NCBI GenBank assembly: GCA_003661865.1
Contig: QMWY01000012.1
Coordinates: forward strand, 1 to 12,812
Direction of reading: 5' to 3'
Length of the DNA: 12,812 nt
DNA from: Thermoprotei archaeon
GTDB lineage: Archaea; Thermoproteota; Thermoprotei_A; Sulfolobales; Ignisphaeraceae
In this document: positions 11,002 to 12,812 of the stretch, one piece after another
Layout: every line of letters begins with the position of its first letter
Position numbering within the stretch: position 1 is the first letter of the stretch
Notes under the pieces: generated by a model
Database searches by the model: none
Seen by the model: only the letters and a program-made list of their open reading frames with translations
What the model was told of the DNA's origin: nothing
Program-made: the position numbers and the translations under genes

Positions 11002-12812
11002 TTGAAGGGGTGGTGGGGCCGGGTACTACGCGTTGACCTATCAACGGAAGAGGTAAGGGTGCAGCAGCTAGATAGGGATGTGCTGAAGAGATTCATGGGG
11101 GGTAGGGGGCTAGCTGCTTGGTTCTTGTGGAATGAGCTTGAGCGTGGTGTGGATCCTCTATCACCAGCAAACAAGCTCATCCTAGCTGTAGGGCCTCTCA
11201 CAGGGCTTCCAGGGCCTAGCACGGGTAAGATGGTTGTTGCTGCGAAGAGCCCTCTCACGGGCGGTTACGGCGATGGGAACATAGGAACTCAAGCAGCTGT
11301 CAACCTTAAGAAGGCGGGGTTTGATGCTGTGGTCATCGAGGGTCGGGCGAAGAAGCCTTCGTACTTATACATAGAGGATGGGAAGGCCTACGTACTCAGC
11401 GCTGATGGGCTGTGGGGCAAGACTACCTTTGAGGCGGAGAGGATCCTCAAGGAGGTTCACGGCAGGGATAGCGGTGTACTCGTCATAGGGCCTGCTGGCG
11501 AGAATGGGGTGCTCTATGCAACTATCATATCGCAGGAGGGGCGCTCGGGTGGTAGGCCAGGTATAGGAGCTGTTATGGGTTCGAAGAATCTGAAGGCAAT
11601 CGTTATCCGGGGTAGCAAGGAGGTTGAGGTAGCTGATCGCCGGGCACTCTTCAGGGCCGCAGCTGAGGCCCTCAGCGCTGTTAGGTCTAAGCCGGGCTAC
11701 GGCTTCTGGACCAGGCAGGGCACCATGGCTACTATAGAGTGGGCTCAGACGGCCTCAGTGCTACCCACCTACAACTTCAGGGAGGGGGTCTTCGATCTCT
11801 ACAGGCTTATAGACGGCTATAGCATGGAGGCAGCGAAGGTTGAACTAAGGAGCTGCCCTAACTGTAACATGCCCTGTGGAAACGTTGTTCTGGATGCTGA
11901 GGGGGTTAAGTCAGAGCTCGACTACGAGAACGTCGCTATGCTAGGCTCTAACATAGGGCTTGCACACCTAGGGCAGGTTGCGGTGCTCAATAGGCTCGCT
12001 GACGAGCTAGGGATGGACACGATATCCCTGGGCAACTCCATAGGGTTCCTCCTCGAGGCGTCTGAGAAGAAGCTCATAGACGAACGTGTTGCGTGGGGGG
12101 ACTTTAAGGCGTTCGGGCAGCTCGTTGTGGACACTGCTTACAGGCGTGGTCTAGGGGGGCTGGTGGCTCTAGGCACTAAGAGGATGGCTCAGAAGCTCGG
12201 CAAGGGCTCAGAGGCGTGGGCCATGAATGTCACGGGGTTGGAGATCTCTGCCTACGACTGCCACGCAGCTCCCGCAATGGCCTTGGCCTACGGCACGTCC
12301 CCTATAGGGGCCCATCACAAGGATGCGTGGGTAATATCGTGGGAGGTGCGGACGGATAGGTTCGGCTATGGCGAGGAGAAGCCCCGCAAGGTTATCGAGC
12401 TTCAGAGGATTAGGGGAGGGATATTTGAGTCCCTAGTAGCGTGCAGGCTGCCGTGGGTTGAGCTAGGGCTTGATCTAGAGCACTACCTTAAGCTGCTGAA
12501 GGCGGTTACGGGCTATAGCTACACGCTAGAGGAGCTGCACGAGCTAGGCGACAGGGTTTATGCGCTCATCAGGGCGTTCTGGGTACGTGAGTATGCAGAG
12601 GCGTGGAGCATGGAGATGGATATGCCTCCGAGGCGCTGGTTCGAAGAGCCTATAACCAAAGGCCCCTTGAAGGGGGCTAGGCTAGATAGGGATAGGTTCG
12701 TGGCAATGCTGAGAACCTACTACCGCCTTAGGGGGTGGGACGAGAGGGGGATTCCACGGAGGTCAACTCTTGAGAAGCTGGGGCTGGGAGGCGTAGCTGC
12801 GGAGCTTGAGAA
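11002..12812 (+). CDS. Aldehyde:ferredoxin oxidoreductase, tungstopterin family (partial, runs off window)
   Basis: An uninterrupted frame of 603 codons reaches the window edge without a stop. The family oxidises aldehydes to acids with ferredoxin, using a tungsten bis-pterin and one 4Fe-4S cluster. The N-terminus KGWWGRVLRVDLSTEEV and MGGRGLAAW is the typical opening. Next come SPLTGGYGDGNIG and RPGIGAVMGSKNLKAI. The cluster ligands are C285-x2-C288-x3-C292 (SCPNCNMPC) and Cys481 in ESLVACRLPW. The segment LEISAYDCHAAPAMALAYGTS has YDCH where classic AOR has YDPR, and IGAHHKDAW where it has RGACH, so this may be a distinct subgroup; the substrate is not determinable. TTG 11002 fits the family N-terminus best; GTG 10990 is an alternative. 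At 603 residues it should be close to its end (family about 600-630). Confidence 0.95.
   Translation, partial: MKGWWGRVLRVDLSTEEVRVQQLDRDVLKRFMGGRGLAAWFLWNELERGVDPLSPANKLILAVGPLTGLPGPSTGKMVVAAKSPLTGGYGDGNIGTQAAVNLKKAGFDAVVIEGRAKKPSYLYIEDGKAYVLSADGLWGKTTFEAERILKEVHGRDSGVLVIGPAGENGVLYATIISQEGRSGGRPGIGAVMGSKNLKAIVIRGSKEVEVADRRALFRAAAEALSAVRSKPGYGFWTRQGTMATIEWAQTASVLPTYNFREGVFDLYRLIDGYSMEAAKVELRSCPNCNMPCGNVVLDAEGVKSELDYENVAMLGSNIGLAHLGQVAVLNRLADELGMDTISLGNSIGFLLEASEKKLIDERVAWGDFKAFGQLVVDTAYRRGLGGLVALGTKRMAQKLGKGSEAWAMNVTGLEISAYDCHAAPAMALAYGTSPIGAHHKDAWVISWEVRTDRFGYGEEKPRKVIELQRIRGGIFESLVACRLPWVELGLDLEHYLKLLKAVTGYSYTLEELHELGDRVYALIRAFWVREYAEAWSMEMDMPPRRWFEEPITKGPLKGARLDRDRFVAMLRTYYRLRGWDERGIPRRSTLEKLGLGGVAAELE

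Overview
The window reads as a chromosomal segment of a hyperthermophilic crenarchaeon (Thermoproteota). Supporting signs are DNA topoisomerase VI, deoxyhypusine synthase, a tungsten-type aldehyde:ferredoxin oxidoreductase, a tRNA-Cys with an archaeal bulge-helix-bulge intron, a catalytically dead tRNA-splicing endonuclease subunit, many GTG/TTG starts, GGTGA-type ribosome binding sites, TATA boxes about 25-35 bp upstream of genes, and a moderately GC-rich, AGG/CTA/ATA-rich codon style. A member of the Desulfurococcales/Pyrodictiaceae type is my guess; no rRNA is present to fix it.

Layout. At 1-1447 the tail of an ABC permease (+) converges on an ABC ATPase of the iron/spermidine/sugar type (-), with only 4 bp between their stop codons. 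A tRNA-Val(GAC) lies at 1492-1569 (-). Then comes a long minus-strand run, read from high to low coordinates: splicing endonuclease structural subunit (8069-7530), HisRS (7546-6230), deoxyhypusine synthase (6198-5278), a 156-bp gap with a palindromic promoter, then top6B-top6A-deoC (5121-1629) with overlaps or very short gaps. mtnA (8126-9172, +) is divergent from the endonuclease gene. Between mtnA and the next minus-strand gene the 65-bp gap fits a candidate C/D box guide RNA almost exactly (9172-9239). The gene after it (10002-9238) is unrecognised but carries a Cas4-like cysteine pattern. tRNA-Cys(GCA) with a 27-nt intron (10155-10051, -) and tRNA-Val(UAC) (10255-10332, +) are divergent. 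About 650 bp that are gene-poor follow, with a broken tRNA-Val copy, strong small hairpins and one doubtful 67-aa ORF. The window ends inside a 603-residue aldehyde:ferredoxin oxidoreductase gene (from 11002, +).

How the genes fit. Much of the segment serves translation and RNA maturation: two valine isoacceptors, an intron-containing tRNA-Cys, one subunit of the enzyme that removes such introns, HisRS, the first hypusine enzyme for aIF5A, and a possible rRNA/tRNA methylation guide. Topoisomerase VI (both subunits) handles DNA decatenation; DeoC and MtnA serve pentose and methylthioadenosine metabolism. I see no CRISPR array, transposase or complete mobile element. The least ordinary items are the C/D RNA candidate, the degenerate Cas4-like protein, the tRNA-Val pair differing only at the wobble base, and the tRNA-Val relic.
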